A stretch of DNA of 64,000 nucleotides from Paenibacillus wynnii (GCF_000757885.1 NZ_JQCR01000003.1:1550001-1614000), one strand, 5' to 3'. Numbered from the stretch's first letter, positions 41,280 through 50,089 are shown. Notes: generated by a model not told the origin, from the sequence alone. Numbers and translations are program-made.

Positions 41280-42744
41280 GTCCCTCGGCCTCCTCATGGC
41301 TCTGACACAGCAGGCGCTTGGCAATAGTAGCCACACGATCCTGCATATCATCCCCATCGGTATCTGGAATCGTCAGCGCCGGCTGGCTGTTCATAAGCTG
41401 CGCAATCGGGGTATCCAGGTACTCCTCGCTGTATTTAGACTCATCAATGGTTGTGTCCAGAACTTCCTCGGCTATCGGAATCAGATCCCGGACCAGCATG
41501 ATGCCTCGGTCTGCGATAAAGTCTAGAAGTGCCTTGCGGTCTTCGGGATCGATGATGCGCGGCCCTCGCAAGGTCGCCCGCACGCGGAAGATACCCATGG
41601 CCGGGAATAAACGTTTGTTGAATATCTCATCCATGATCCACTTGCGATACGGTTCAAAGACCTGCTCCTCTGCAAATCGTAGGGCGGCCTGAGCTGTGGC
41701 GCGGTTGTAATCGGAGCTCTGTCCGACCAGAATTGGTGGCAGACGGAACGCAGATAGGATATCGGCTTTTTTGTCCTTTCCGTATTCTAGAAAGAGCGCA
41801 TCCTGCTGAAGTAGATCGTTTAGCTTATCCAGCTTAATGGATACCTTCTCGACCTTTTCATCTAGTGGCCCGCCGGTCTCTTCCCCCAAGGCTTCTAAAT
41901 AGAGAATGCCACCCTGAGATTGTGAACCCTTAACGTTTTTAAGTAGCTCCATGGATTGCTTCGTCAGCCGGCCATTGGTAACGGTCAGTAGCATGGACAG
42001 CATGCGGCCATTGCTGAAGTAGGAAACGTTGAGCTCCTCGGCCTCTCGGCTGCCGACCACGCCCGGCGCATTCCCAAACCAACGGGGTTCACCATATGGA
42101 CCGTCATTGCCCAGCTTCAGGGGGATAATCTGATTACCTTGACCCTCTGTTCCGAACGGCCGGAACCATACCACTGACTGCCCGCGCTTCATAGCATACT
42201 TCCGGGAGTAAATATCCTGAGAAAACTCCTCGACCTTCTTCGATGACCGGATCAGCCGCTTACGCTTAATCGTCACCTTATCTGTCTCCCGGGTACAACG
42301 CACGAACTTAGGATTGATCCGGTACAGTGTAGGGAACTCACTGCCTGCAGGCCAGGCGACCTCTACATTCGCATTCCCGCTGCTTTCAATATCCTCAATC
42401 AAAGAGCTGATGATCTCATCCGGTGTATCCTCCAGGTTGCAGGTCTCCAGAAACTTGTCAGCTCTGTTCCACTCCTCCAGTGCCGTCTGGTCGCTCTCCC
42501 CCGGAATATACTCCAAGGCAATACCGTAACCCGCAATGTTCCGCCTGTACGCTTCAATGCACTGCGGGATGATGTTACTGTTCTTGACCAGCAGCTTGCA
42601 GGATGCAGGGTCATTGCCTGGAGGGAACGGCAGCAGCCCATGCTGATCGTAGAGGTTTTCAAAGCTATCCGGCAGTTGCGCACTGGAAGGGATATGTCGG
42701 TCCTCTGCTTTGGATATCTGGAACCACTGAGCTTCACCGCTCAT
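41272..42744 (-). CDS. xkdE: Portal protein (XkdE/PBSX family)
   Basis: 490 residues. CKLLVKNSNIIPQCIEAYRR, GNANVEVAWPAGSEFPTLYR, FGTEGQGNQIIPLKLGNDGP, ILSAFRLPPILVGQSSDYNR and EEQVFEPYRKWIMDEIF form the portal core of the PBSX family. Forms the dodecameric DNA gate. Terminase is directly upstream. Confidence 0.9.
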   Translation of the reverse strand: MSGEAQWFQISKAEDRHIPSSAQLPDSFENLYDQHGLLPFPPGNDPASCKLLVKNSNIIPQCIEAYRRNIAGYGIALEYIPGESDQTALEEWNRADKFLETCNLEDTPDEIISSLIEDIESSGNANVEVAWPAGSEFPTLYRINPKFVRCTRETDKVTIKRKRLIRSSKKVEEFSQDIYSRKYAMKRGQSVVWFRPFGTEGQGNQIIPLKLGNDGPYGEPRWFGNAPGVVGSREAEELNVSYFSNGRMLSMLLTVTNGRLTKQSMELLKNVKGSQSQGGILYLEALGEETGGPLDEKVEKVSIKLDKLNDLLQQDALFLEYGKDKKADILSAFRLPPILVGQSSDYNRATAQAALRFAEEQVFEPYRKWIMDEIFNKRLFPAMGIFRVRATLRGPRIIDPEDRKALLDFIADRGIMLVRDLIPIAEEVLDTTIDESKYSEEYLDTPIAQLMNSQPALTIPDTDGDDMQDRVATIAKRLLCQSHEEAEGHV

Positions 42745-42747
42745 GTG

Positions 42748-44064
42748 TTACACCCACCCCACATCATGATCTGATCGCTCCTCTCTGTCCTTTTTCCGCT
42801 GCTTCACACGCTGCAGCAGGTAATCCGTATGGATACCATAGCGGCGAGCGTCACAGGTATGGTCATTTTGCTTAATGGGCTTGTCCTCGCCCCGCTGTGC
42901 CGCTTTTTCGTCCCAAACGTAAGACACCAACTCCATTAGGGAATTGGTGTTATCAGCACAGATATATAATTCATTGCGCTGGAACCGGTTGGACACGGTT
43001 TGAATTCCATCCAACACCGTATTCACAGCAGCCCGGATGTTGGCAATACCCCGCTTCTGCAACTCAATAATAAAAGCCTTTGCTGACGGGTCAATGAAGA
43101 TTGCATACTCATCGCCGTCAAGAAAGGCTTCCAGGTCATCAGCGTATTCGCCATTTGTTTTCTCACCCTTGCGGCGAATGTTGTGATAATACTCATCCAG
43201 CTCATAATAGATGTTCCCGAGGACTCCGTATTTCAGGAACGCTGTCGGGTTATTGGCCCCGTAGTCGATACAAATGAACTTACGGTCAAACTTGGCCGGG
43301 AACCAGTCCCGCGCCTTCTTATGGATGGCATCTTCGAACTTTGAGAAGATAACCCCTTCAGCCATAACCCAAAGACCTCGAATGAAACGGTCATAGAAAA
43401 TCCCGGTGTACCTCCGCCGATACCGTTCGCGCACCCGCTCGGAGAGTGAAAGATTGTCCTCCATTGTAAAATGTATATGCAGCGCATTTTGCTTCTGAAG
43501 CTGGTTTAACCACTCCACCTTAAACCAGTGATAGGGTCCTCCAGGATTGCAATTGAACCAAAGTTTTGCACCGTCAATTGAGCAGCGTGCTGTCGCCTGA
43601 TCTACAAAAGATTTCGGCATCAGCGCAACCTCATCAAAAAACATTCCTGCAAGCGTAATACCCTGAATCAAGTCTTGGGAGCGTTCATCCTTACCGCCGA
43701 AGAGGAAAAACTGGTTACTGACCAGCCCTCTGGATATCGTTAGGACGTTCTCAGTCTTGTTGTCATGAATCTGGTAACCGCGGCTAGCTAACATCCTTTT
43801 CAGCGATCCCACGACATTCCGTCTTAGTGCACCTATCGTCTTGCCGGCCAATCCGAATTGCTCACTGTGAAATGTCTCCGTCGCCCAAACGATAAAGCTG
43901 AACGACATAGCCACCGTCTTGCCAGCACGAACGGAACCATCACATATAATGGCATCCTTGTCATGATGAGGACTCTCTGTCATCCACCACGTTAGCACTT
44001 GCACCTGCTTATCGGAAAAAGGCTTCCACTTGAACGTGGGAGGCTTAAGTTTCAGATTCGCCAT
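42748..44064 (-). CDS. xtmB: Terminase large subunit (PBSX/XtmB family)
   Basis: 438 residues. The ATPase: DGSVRAGKTVAMSFSFIVWA (Walker A variant), GITLAGMFFDEVALMPKS (Walker B), then LWFNCNPGGPYHWFKVEWL (coupling motif). The nuclease: KFICIDYGANNPTAFLKYG, AIFIDPSAKAF. Packages DNA through the portal. Start overlaps the small subunit by 20 bp. Confidence 0.92.
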   Translation of the reverse strand: MANLKLKPPTFKWKPFSDKQVQVLTWWMTESPHHDKDAIICDGSVRAGKTVAMSFSFIVWATETFHSEQFGLAGKTIGALRRNVVGSLKRMLASRGYQIHDNKTENVLTISRGLVSNQFFLFGGKDERSQDLIQGITLAGMFFDEVALMPKSFVDQATARCSIDGAKLWFNCNPGGPYHWFKVEWLNQLQKQNALHIHFTMEDNLSLSERVRERYRRRYTGIFYDRFIRGLWVMAEGVIFSKFEDAIHKKARDWFPAKFDRKFICIDYGANNPTAFLKYGVLGNIYYELDEYYHNIRRKGEKTNGEYADDLEAFLDGDEYAIFIDPSAKAFIIELQKRGIANIRAAVNTVLDGIQTVSNRFQRNELYICADNTNSLMELVSYVWDEKAAQRGEDKPIKQNDHTCDARRYGIHTDYLLQRVKQRKKDREERSDHDVGWV

Positions 44065-44959
44065 CTTTAGCCCACACCTCCGAAGCCCTTCCCCTTAAAG
44101 CATCGATAAAGCCATCGTCCTGGATCTCGTCAGGCTCAGCGCCGCCACGCTTGATCATCAGTTCATGTTTCAGCATCTCGATTCGGACACGTTTCTCTTC
44201 GTCCGTCAGGCGGCCCTTCAGCTCAATAGCCCGTATCTTCTTGTCCTGGATGCGGGTAAGCGCCTCTTCCAGCTTCAAAATATCGTCCAGCTTACGGAAA
44301 CCCTTCTCCTCGATCTTAGATTCCACCATTTCATTACGGCTATGCGGAATCTTCTTCGTGATGCCAGTCTTCTCATCGTGGATCTCTGCAACTTCCTTAA
44401 TGGCCTTCATTTCATAGAGCACACTTCGCTCTGTTTCAGATAGACCATCAATCAGAACCTTTATCCGCTGCATCATACGTCGTTCACGAATGGTCAGAAG
44501 GTATAGTGATTCATTCGCTTGGGCGATTGGATTGGTGTCAACCTGATCGATGAGCTGCTGCTCGGCTTCGGTAAGAGTGTCCATCCAGATCGTTTCATGT
44601 TCACCGGTGGTGACTGCCTTGTTATTTCCGACAGGCCCACCCATACCGCCGCTGTTACCTTTGCCGTTTTGATTCCCTGGGGGAGCACCACCACGATTGC
44701 CAACAGCGTTTTTGTTCCCTTTAGGAGCGCCACGGTTATGTGGAACGTTCCCTTTACTTTCTAATGGAACGCTCCCTTTGGATTTATGTGGAACGTTCCC
44801 TTTGAGTTCGTCTTCCCAGCGGTCCAGTGACTTCCACTTTCGGACCTTGTTTTCGCCAATAAAAAGAGCAGCGGCGATGTCCTTTAGCTTCATCATTCCA
44901 CTACTCGCCAGCCACATCTGCTTTGCTTTGTCCCTTTCGGGACTGCGTTCTCTGGCCAT
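44045..44959 (-). CDS. xtmA: Terminase small subunit (XtmA-like)
   Basis: 304 residues from ATG at 44959 (MARERSPERDKAKQMWLASS). N-terminal HTH with DIAAALFIGENKVRKWKSLD. The linker has three 8-residue repeats (KGNVPHKS, KGSVPLES, KGNVPHNR) then GAPKGNKNAVGNRGGAPPG, typical of PBSX-type small terminases. The C-terminal half is helical and holds LTRIQDKKIRAIELKGRLTD. It recognises the packaging site. The repeats are exact 24-bp units in DNA. Confidence 0.85.
   Translation of the reverse strand: MARERSPERDKAKQMWLASSGMMKLKDIAAALFIGENKVRKWKSLDRWEDELKGNVPHKSKGSVPLESKGNVPHNRGAPKGNKNAVGNRGGAPPGNQNGKGNSGGMGGPVGNNKAVTTGEHETIWMDTLTEAEQQLIDQVDTNPIAQANESLYLLTIRERRMMQRIKVLIDGLSETERSVLYEMKAIKEVAEIHDEKTGITKKIPHSRNEMVESKIEEKGFRKLDDILKLEEALTRIQDKKIRAIELKGRLTDEEKRVRIEMLKHELMIKRGGAEPDEIQDDGFIDALRGRASEVWAKDGESET
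44742..44803. repeat. Three 24-bp direct repeats in the small terminase gene (possible pac)
   Basis: GGAACGTTCCCTTT, GGAACGCTCCCTTT and GGAACGTTCCCTTT start at 44742, 44766 and 44790, exactly 24 bp apart. Copies 1 and 3 contain the palindrome GGAACGTTCC. Small terminase genes of headful phages often hold the pac site. Confidence 0.75.
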
Positions 44960-45043
44960 GCTACATGTCACCACCTCCAACAAAAAAGGACAAGCATTCA
45001 CTTGTCCAATAGTTACTGATTTTTATTGATAAACATTAAAGTA

Positions 45044-45517
45044 TCATGTCGACAATAGAACTTTTTTCATGAACTTATATACAGAACTAGCAAGCAAAAC
45101 TAAGACTGTGTTCACCAACAACGAAGTCAAAACTGATACTATACTAGTTACATATAAATCTATACTACTAAGCATAACTATTACTGAGTTTAATAAAAGA
45201 AACATTAAATAAGGTCTGGAAATAGTTATTACATCCTTTTTCACACCACTATTCGTATTCACTTTGTTATTCACTGTAATAATAGAGAATAATAATGCCG
45301 CTAGACCTAATGCAATTGTAATATTCATAGTAGCCATAGTTTTCAGCAGCTCCCTTAATAAGGGTACAGAGGTAGCAGCATTCTCCGTTTTATAGATCCC
45401 ATCACGATATAGAATACCGAAAGTACCAATTGTTATAAACAAATAACAACATCCTATAAACCAAAATATAAACCCTGCCCCTTTTTGCCTTTGTCCATGT
45501 GAAGAAGAAGCGCCCAT
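45044..45517 (-). CDS. Four-helix membrane protein upstream of terminase
   Basis: 157 residues. Membrane segments near FWFIGCCYLFITIGTFGIL, ITIALGLAALLFSIITV, RPYLMFLLLNSVIVMLSSI and VSVLTSLLVNTVLVLLASS. Ser/Gly/His-rich cytosolic N-terminus. AT-rich compared with the terminase. No family recognised; it may act at the host membrane as a moron. Confidence 0.6.
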   Translation of the reverse strand: MGASSSHGQRQKGAGFIFWFIGCCYLFITIGTFGILYRDGIYKTENAATSVPLLRELLKTMATMNITIALGLAALLFSIITVNNKVNTNSGVKKDVITISRPYLMFLLLNSVIVMLSSIDLYVTSIVSVLTSLLVNTVLVLLASSVYKFMKKVLLST

Positions 45518-45615
45518 TATATCATCCCTTATGTTTTTCTCTTAAGGATAAATCAGACCAAGACGAAAAAATGTAAGATTGGGCATATTCGCTTACTTAA
45601 AACACAAATAATAAA

Positions 45616-45825
45616 CTACAATTCATCTTTCTGCAGCTCAATATCTATCTCAATCAACTTCTTCAGATCATCAACCGTCTTAATCTCAATCCGACCGTCC
45701 TGAAAGTCCTTTACCCACTTGGCTATGCCGGCCTTAACGATCTTCCGGTACTGTGCCTTGCTCTCAAGGATTCCGGCCATGACTTCAAGCTCATATTGCA
45801 ATAAAAGTTCATCTTTTGTTCCCAT
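45616..45825 (-). CDS. Small helical protein near terminase
   Basis: 69 residues from ATG at 45825 with GAGGGG 6 bp upstream. Helical and charged: LLLQYELEVMAGILESKAQY, KWVKDFQDGRIEIKTVDDLK. It could be a terminase-associated or DNA-binding helper, by place only. Confidence 0.6.
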   Translation of the reverse strand: MGTKDELLLQYELEVMAGILESKAQYRKIVKAGIAKWVKDFQDGRIEIKTVDDLKKLIEIDIELQKDEL

Positions 45826-45860
45826 TGTGTTCCCCTCGGCTTCCATGTAGTATTGGAAAC

Positions 45861-45957
45861 GAGACAGCGGATGTCCGAAAATGCCACGCGTGGCGCGCCG
45901 CTGTCTCAGCCGGGGGATACCCTGGATGATCGGGAGGACGTTAGCGCGTCCTCCTTT
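45861..45957. other. Nested palindrome and hairpin-plus-T element
   Basis: GAGACAGCGG (45861-45870) pairs with CCGCTGTCTC (45898-45907) around an inner GCCACGCGTGGC palindrome (45883-45894). A second hairpin GGAGGACG / CGTCCTCC (about 45932-45953) is followed on the plus strand by TTTT. It lies between the methylase stop and a small gene, 0.9 kb upstream of the small terminase. It may be a packaging site or a structured RNA. Confidence 0.6.
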
Positions 45958-45960
45958 TAA

Positions 45961-47283
45961 TTATGCAACGGGATCAGAGCGATGAAGCAGCACCGGCTCT
46001 GTGCCGGTCGCAGCCTGGTACCGTAATTTAATCACATCACAAAATACCGGATCAAGCTCCATTGTCCTGCAGGAGCGATCAAGCTGATCACAGGTCATCA
46101 TGGTGGAGCCGCTACCGCCAAAGAAGTCAGCAACCGTGTCCCCGCGCCTGCTACTGTTCCGAATCGGAATTGCCAGGAGTTCCAATGGCTTCTGCGTAGG
46201 GTGCACATATTTAGTCACATCCCCCTTCGAAACCTCCCAAACTGTTTCCGGAAGTGGATCTTCCGCCGGTAAGCCGGCCCGCCATACAGTGGTCTGCTTA
46301 CGGTCGCCGCACCAAGCCGGAGCCTTCCCCTTCATGTGAGCATAAAACACCGGTTCATGCTTGAAGCGATACTGAGCCCAGCCGAACGTCGCTGCATTCT
46401 TAACCCAAATACATTGGCAACGAATAGTAATCCCTGCGGCGTTCATCGCGTCTTCAAACTCTCGCTGATAGGACGATGGATGGAATACATAGATTGCTGC
46501 GGTCGGTTCCATGGCCACGGCGTACTGTTCGAAGACTGCATGCAAAAAGCCCGCAAACTCCTCTGTGGGCATATCGTCGTTCATTATTGAGCTGGTGCCG
46601 GCTTCAACCAGGCGGGCAGAGCCGCTCTGCACCGCGACATTATACGGTGGGTCCGTCACAACCAGAGCAGCCTTCACCCCGTCCATCAGCTTGGCAACAT
46701 CCTCAGCATCCGTAGAGTCACCACACATTAGAATGTGACGTCCGAGCTGCCACACATCACCGCGACGCGTCTCCGGCTCCTTGATCTGATCAAGAGCCCC
46801 CTGCACGTCGAAATCATCTTCAACAACCAGTTGATCGATCTCAGTATCCGGCATGCCGCCAAACTCTGTAATCAACTCACCGATCTCATCCGGATCAAAA
46901 CCGGACAAAGCCAGATCCGCACCACCTTCCTGCAGCTCACCAAGCAACCGGGCCAGTGCCTCATCATCCCAGTGGCCAGATACTTTATTCAGTGCCAGAT
47001 TCAACAGCCTCTCCCGCTCCGGGTCCAAGTTGACGACAGACACTGCCAGCTCTGTAAGACCCTGCTCATTGACTAGAACCTTGTATCTCTGATGACCACC
47101 GACCATGTTGCCGGTCTGTTCATTCCACACGATCGGGTCCACATAACCAAATTCGTCCAGGCTGCGTCGAAGCTTCTCGTACTCTGGATCGCCTGGCTGA
47201 AGGTTTATGCGGGGATTGTATACGGCGGGATTGATTCGCTCTACTGATATGTTTTTAATTCTCAATTCACTCTCATCCTTCAT
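45961..47283 (-). CDS. ParB-domain DNA methyltransferase fusion
   Basis: 440 residues. An N-terminal ParB/Srx-like domain (about 10-130; MVGGHQRYKVLVNEQG) is joined to a beta-class adenine/cytosine-N4 methyltransferase. Motif IV DPPYN is at 211-215, HPTQKPLELL at 361-370, and motif I DFFGGSGST at 386-394. The order IV before I is the beta class. It methylates phage DNA, perhaps for protection from host restriction. No cognate endonuclease sits beside it. Confidence 0.88.
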   Translation of the reverse strand: MKDESELRIKNISVERINPAVYNPRINLQPGDPEYEKLRRSLDEFGYVDPIVWNEQTGNMVGGHQRYKVLVNEQGLTELAVSVVNLDPERERLLNLALNKVSGHWDDEALARLLGELQEGGADLALSGFDPDEIGELITEFGGMPDTEIDQLVVEDDFDVQGALDQIKEPETRRGDVWQLGRHILMCGDSTDAEDVAKLMDGVKAALVVTDPPYNVAVQSGSARLVEAGTSSIMNDDMPTEEFAGFLHAVFEQYAVAMEPTAAIYVFHPSSYQREFEDAMNAAGITIRCQCIWVKNAATFGWAQYRFKHEPVFYAHMKGKAPAWCGDRKQTTVWRAGLPAEDPLPETVWEVSKGDVTKYVHPTQKPLELLAIPIRNSSRRGDTVADFFGGSGSTMMTCDQLDRSCRTMELDPVFCDVIKLRYQAATGTEPVLLHRSDPVA

Positions 47284-47295
47284 TATTTAATAGAC

Positions 47296-47326
47296 AGAAG
47301 AAAAGCTACTCTTTTGAGTAGCTTGT
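47296..47326 (-). terminator. Terminator after the unknown 200-residue gene
   Basis: A 9-bp stem AAGCTACTC / GAGTAGCTT with a 4-base loop, followed on the minus strand by TTTTCTTCT-type sequence. Lies between the 47331 gene and the methylase start. Confidence 0.75.
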
Positions 47327-47330
47327 AGTA

Positions 47331-47933
47331 CTAAATATTAGTGGGTTGGTCTATTTTTTTCATCAACGCATAGTGTACATTACCAGAGTGCTCTTCTTGC
47401 ATAGAAATCCAAAGCTCGTAGTCCTTGTCAATCAGTTGAACTTGGTGATGATTTAGTAGTACTACTATTTTTTCTATCCACACAGGGACTTCATTGAAGA
47501 ATTTTTCATAATCTTTCTCTTTACGAAAGGGATTTGTGGCGTGTAGAATCTCCCCACACCATTTATTAAGATCAATTAAATCACTTTTCGTAAGATATCC
47601 ATCAGATAATAGTTCTACAGTTCTCTGTTGATCTTCATTATATCCAGGCCTACTTGGAACTGGATAAAACTTTGGATTAACTGCAAATAAATTTCGGAGG
47701 ATTTTTTTGGCATTCCAATGTTTCTTGAAGTCCCGATATTGCTTTCCATATTCCGTTTTATTCGCAGCTATAGAAGATAGAGCAATAAGTTCGATTATTT
47801 TTCTGAATTGTAAATAAATAAATTCAACATCAAATAACGAAATATTTACTTTTAGTATGTGTGACTCTATCACTTCAATTCGAGCTTTGATCTCTTCCAT
47901 ACACCTCAAATATTTCTCAATATCTTGATCCAT
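47331..47933 (-). CDS. Unknown helical protein (HEPN-like shape)
   Basis: 200 residues, mostly helical: EEIKARIEVIESHILKVNIS, FIYLQFRKIIELIALSSIAA, RDFKKHWNAKKILRNLFAVN. The layout is like HEPN-family helical proteins that occur in toxin or abortive systems, but I see no clear R-x4-6-H catalytic motif. ATG at 47933. It has its own terminator and a promoter region upstream, so it is a separate unit. Confidence 0.55.
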   Translation of the reverse strand: MDQDIEKYLRCMEEIKARIEVIESHILKVNISLFDVEFIYLQFRKIIELIALSSIAANKTEYGKQYRDFKKHWNAKKILRNLFAVNPKFYPVPSRPGYNEDQQRTVELLSDGYLTKSDLIDLNKWCGEILHATNPFRKEKDYEKFFNEVPVWIEKIVVLLNHHQVQLIDKDYELWISMQEEHSGNVHYALMKKIDQPTNI

Positions 47934-48205
47934 CTTTCAGCCCCCTTAACCCTATACTTCGGTTAATAGTGGAAATATATTTACAAATAGATACTATAAG
48001 ATACATTGGGGTAAATCAGGCATCATCTGCAGATTGGGAACACCTCTTTGAGTTGAGTTGGTTTCCCCATCTTCGGATAGGTGGAAACTCAGCGGGAGAC
48101 GAAGATAATCTACCCACCCTGCTCTTTTCCGCCCTTCACCACACAAACGCACGATCCTTCATTTAAATCCTGAGAATGGCTTACAGAGGGCCAAATACAG
48201 ACATG
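47934..48205. other. Intergenic stretch without a gene
   Basis: No convincing ORF. It must hold the promoter of the 47331 gene, as the upstream gene ends in a terminator; a TATAGT on the minus strand near 47990 could be its -10. Confidence 0.4.
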
Positions 48206-48228
48206 AAAAAAGCACCAGAAGGTGCTTT
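48206..48228 (-). terminator. Terminator after the 113-residue gene
   Basis: Stem AAAGCACC / GGTGCTTT with a TTCT loop and a T run on the minus strand; it overlaps the stop codon region. Confidence 0.85.
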
Positions 48229-48568
48229 ATAACTCTATTGTTTCAATAATTTTACTTGAGACAATTTCCTTTAGTGCATTTTCTAAATTATCAGGAAATT
48301 TGGCATTCCATTGTCCTACATCATCAAAATATCCTCCAGCTGAAGAAATTTCTTTATGAGTTATTACAAATTCAATGACACCTATACTTGGGATCTGAAT
48401 TTTAACAGCCCAATCAGCTGGTGAAATCCCTACCGGCTTTGCATCAACACCATATCCCAGCTCAGACTGAATTTCTTTCAGTACATTTATTAGGGCATTT
48501 TTAATGTCTGATCTAGATTGAATATTGCTTGCAACGCTTGTCTTTAACTCTTCTTTCCAAGAACTCAT
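48227..48568 (-). CDS. Unknown small protein
   Basis: 113 residues, alpha/beta. VASNIQSRSDIKNALINVLK then PADWAVKIQIPSIGVIEFVI and GGYFDDVGQWNAKFPDNLEN. ATG with GGGGGA upstream. Not recognised. AT-rich, like the adjacent accessory genes, and ends in its own terminator. Confidence 0.6.
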   Translation of the reverse strand: MSSWKEELKTSVASNIQSRSDIKNALINVLKEIQSELGYGVDAKPVGISPADWAVKIQIPSIGVIEFVITHKEISSAGGYFDDVGQWNAKFPDNLENALKEIVSSKIIETIEL

Positions 48569-48660
48569 CGAAATCCCCCTTCGACATCACATTTAAAATT
48601 TAGGAATCTTTGTTCTTTCATTTTAGAAAAATGCACTCAGAGGTACTTCACTGAAAATGC

Positions 48661-48909
48661 TCACAATAACGTTCTGCCGTCAGGATCTACATAAGTGAAT
48701 TTAACATCATTTTCTTTATAGGACATTAATACTGCTTCAATTTCCGATCTGAAAGAGCCAAGACCACGATCATCTTCCCATGATTTAATTATTGATTTTT
48801 TTTGATTAACATTTACAAGAAAGCCATTTGCTCTAATGTAGTCCTGTCCTTCTATCACTCGATAAAAAACAGATTCGCCGTTGTCAGTGACTTCAATTTT
48901 GACGTTCAT
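48661..48909 (-). CDS. Unknown small protein
   Basis: 82 residues, beta-rich start (MNVKIEVTDNGESVFYRVIE) and helical end (FRSEIEAVLMSYKENDVKFT). ATG at 48909 has GGGAGG upstream. It is 33 bp downstream of the zinc-ribbon gene, so probably co-transcribed. Confidence 0.6.
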   Translation of the reverse strand: MNVKIEVTDNGESVFYRVIEGQDYIRANGFLVNVNQKKSIIKSWEDDRGLGSFRSEIEAVLMSYKENDVKFTYVDPDGRTLL

Positions 48910-48942
48910 TTTAATCCTCCCTTCGACATCATATTTCGACGT

Positions 48943-49077
48943 CTAGGAAGTTTTTTCCTTCTGGCATTTTACCTTGGAACAAAACTGAGCCGTACCTTCC
49001 CAACGGCCCCATATACAGCCTTTGCACTTCTTTGGCTGCTTCGGCGGATCTTTTAACCGCTGCTGCTTCCTCTTCAA
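48943..49077 (-). CDS. Small zinc-ribbon phage protein
   Basis: 44 residues, too short for usual ORF cut-offs. TTG at 49077 follows GGGGGAATTGAT. It has two cysteine pairs: KKCKGCIWGRWEG and FCSKVKC, a probable zinc knuckle. Such tiny basic Cys-rich proteins are common in Firmicute phages near accessory regions; their role is unknown. Confidence 0.65.
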   Translation of the reverse strand: MKRKQQRLKDPPKQPKKCKGCIWGRWEGTAQFCSKVKCQKEKTS

Positions 49078-49090
49078 ATCAATTCCCCCA

Positions 49091-49124
49091 ATAGAAAAAG
49101 CCGCCCAATAAAATGAGCGACTTC
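49091..49124 (-). terminator. Likely terminator upstream of the zinc-ribbon gene
   Basis: On the minus strand GTCGCTC / GGGCGGC pair with wobbles around an ATTTTATT loop, followed by TTTTTC. It would end a transcript from the Mrr-like gene direction. Confidence 0.5.
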
Positions 49125-49357
49125 AGAATATGAATTCAATTCAATCGTGCAATGAGCCAGATCTATAGAACGGCGTCCGCTCCGCATTCGCAGCAAATGC
49201 GCTACGCTCTTTGCTTTAAATCTTTACGGACTTTGTTACAAAGGAGGACAAGACCATTTTACAAAGCTACCGAAATTAGAGTCAATTGACCCAATGACGA
49301 TGACGGACAAATTATACCCGCTTTCCCCTATTTCCCTTTGCACTGCTCACTCAATCG
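49125..49357. other. Intergenic stretch without a gene
   Basis: No ORF with a ribosome site. A TATAAT-like hexamer lies on the minus strand near 49313 and may start a transcript for the small genes to the left. Confidence 0.4.
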
Positions 49358-50089
49358 TTATACTGCTTCTATCTGTTTGATATGCCGACATTTTGGGAAA
49401 CTGCTGCATCCGTAAAACTGACCTCTAGTACTATTACGAAGAACGAGCGTGCTACCGCATTTCGGACAAGTCATCTCATCCACCGGGGTTGCAGCGATAA
49501 CAGCCTTTGGTGCCGGAGCTGTCCCGGGATTCATAGCCAAAATTATTTCAATTAATGCCTCACGATTAATTAACTTTACATGATTGGACTTCGCCAGTTC
49601 ATAAGCAGCGGTCGTATAATCACTATTAGAGACAACCCAAGCCTCAACAGCTCCATAATGCGCGATGGAAGCCTGTGCCTCCTGAACCGCCTTGATCCCT
49701 ACGTTCTTACTGTAACGCTTGGCTTGTACTACGATTTTCTTCCCATCCTTCTGAAGGATCAGATCAGCGCCATAATCACCAGCGGCTTTTGTTACCTCAG
49801 TCTTATATCCCTGTGCTCGAAATAGATGACCAAGATACTGCTCAAACTGAATTCCTTCCATTTTATCAATGTCTGCAATCCCCGATTTCTTCAAGCGCTC
49901 CTCATGCTTCATTCTCCGAGCTATTAAAACTACAACCACAACAGCAACTACAAGAACACAGACAATAACCGATGCCTGAATCGACTTCGTTAACATATAA
50001 GTTCCAGCTAGCGATCCAAATGCTGCAAGTCCCATAACACCTTGAATAAATTCTTCTTCCTGTTTTGCCTTACTCTTTCTTCTTGCCAT
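49358..50089 (-). CDS. Membrane-anchored Mrr-like nuclease with topoisomerase zinc finger
   Basis: 243 residues. I chose ATG at 50089 (MARRKSKAKQ) with GGAGGGG upstream. Two hydrophobic helices (GLAAFGSLAGTYMLTKSI; SVIVCVLVVAVVVVVLIA) come first. An Mrr_cat PD-(D/E)xK domain covers about 80-185: FEQYLGHLFRAQGYKTEVTK, GDYGADLILQKDGKKIVVQAKR (the Asp and the QxK). A C4 zinc finger closes it: CPKCGSTLVLRNSTRGQFYG, then CSSFPKC. Similar proteins restrict modified DNA or serve DNA repair. A membrane-anchored form suggests action on incoming DNA. Confidence 0.82.
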   Translation of the reverse strand: MARRKSKAKQEEEFIQGVMGLAAFGSLAGTYMLTKSIQASVIVCVLVVAVVVVVLIARRMKHEERLKKSGIADIDKMEGIQFEQYLGHLFRAQGYKTEVTKAAGDYGADLILQKDGKKIVVQAKRYSKNVGIKAVQEAQASIAHYGAVEAWVVSNSDYTTAAYELAKSNHVKLINREALIEIILAMNPGTAPAPKAVIAATPVDEMTCPKCGSTLVLRNSTRGQFYGCSSFPKCRHIKQIEAV

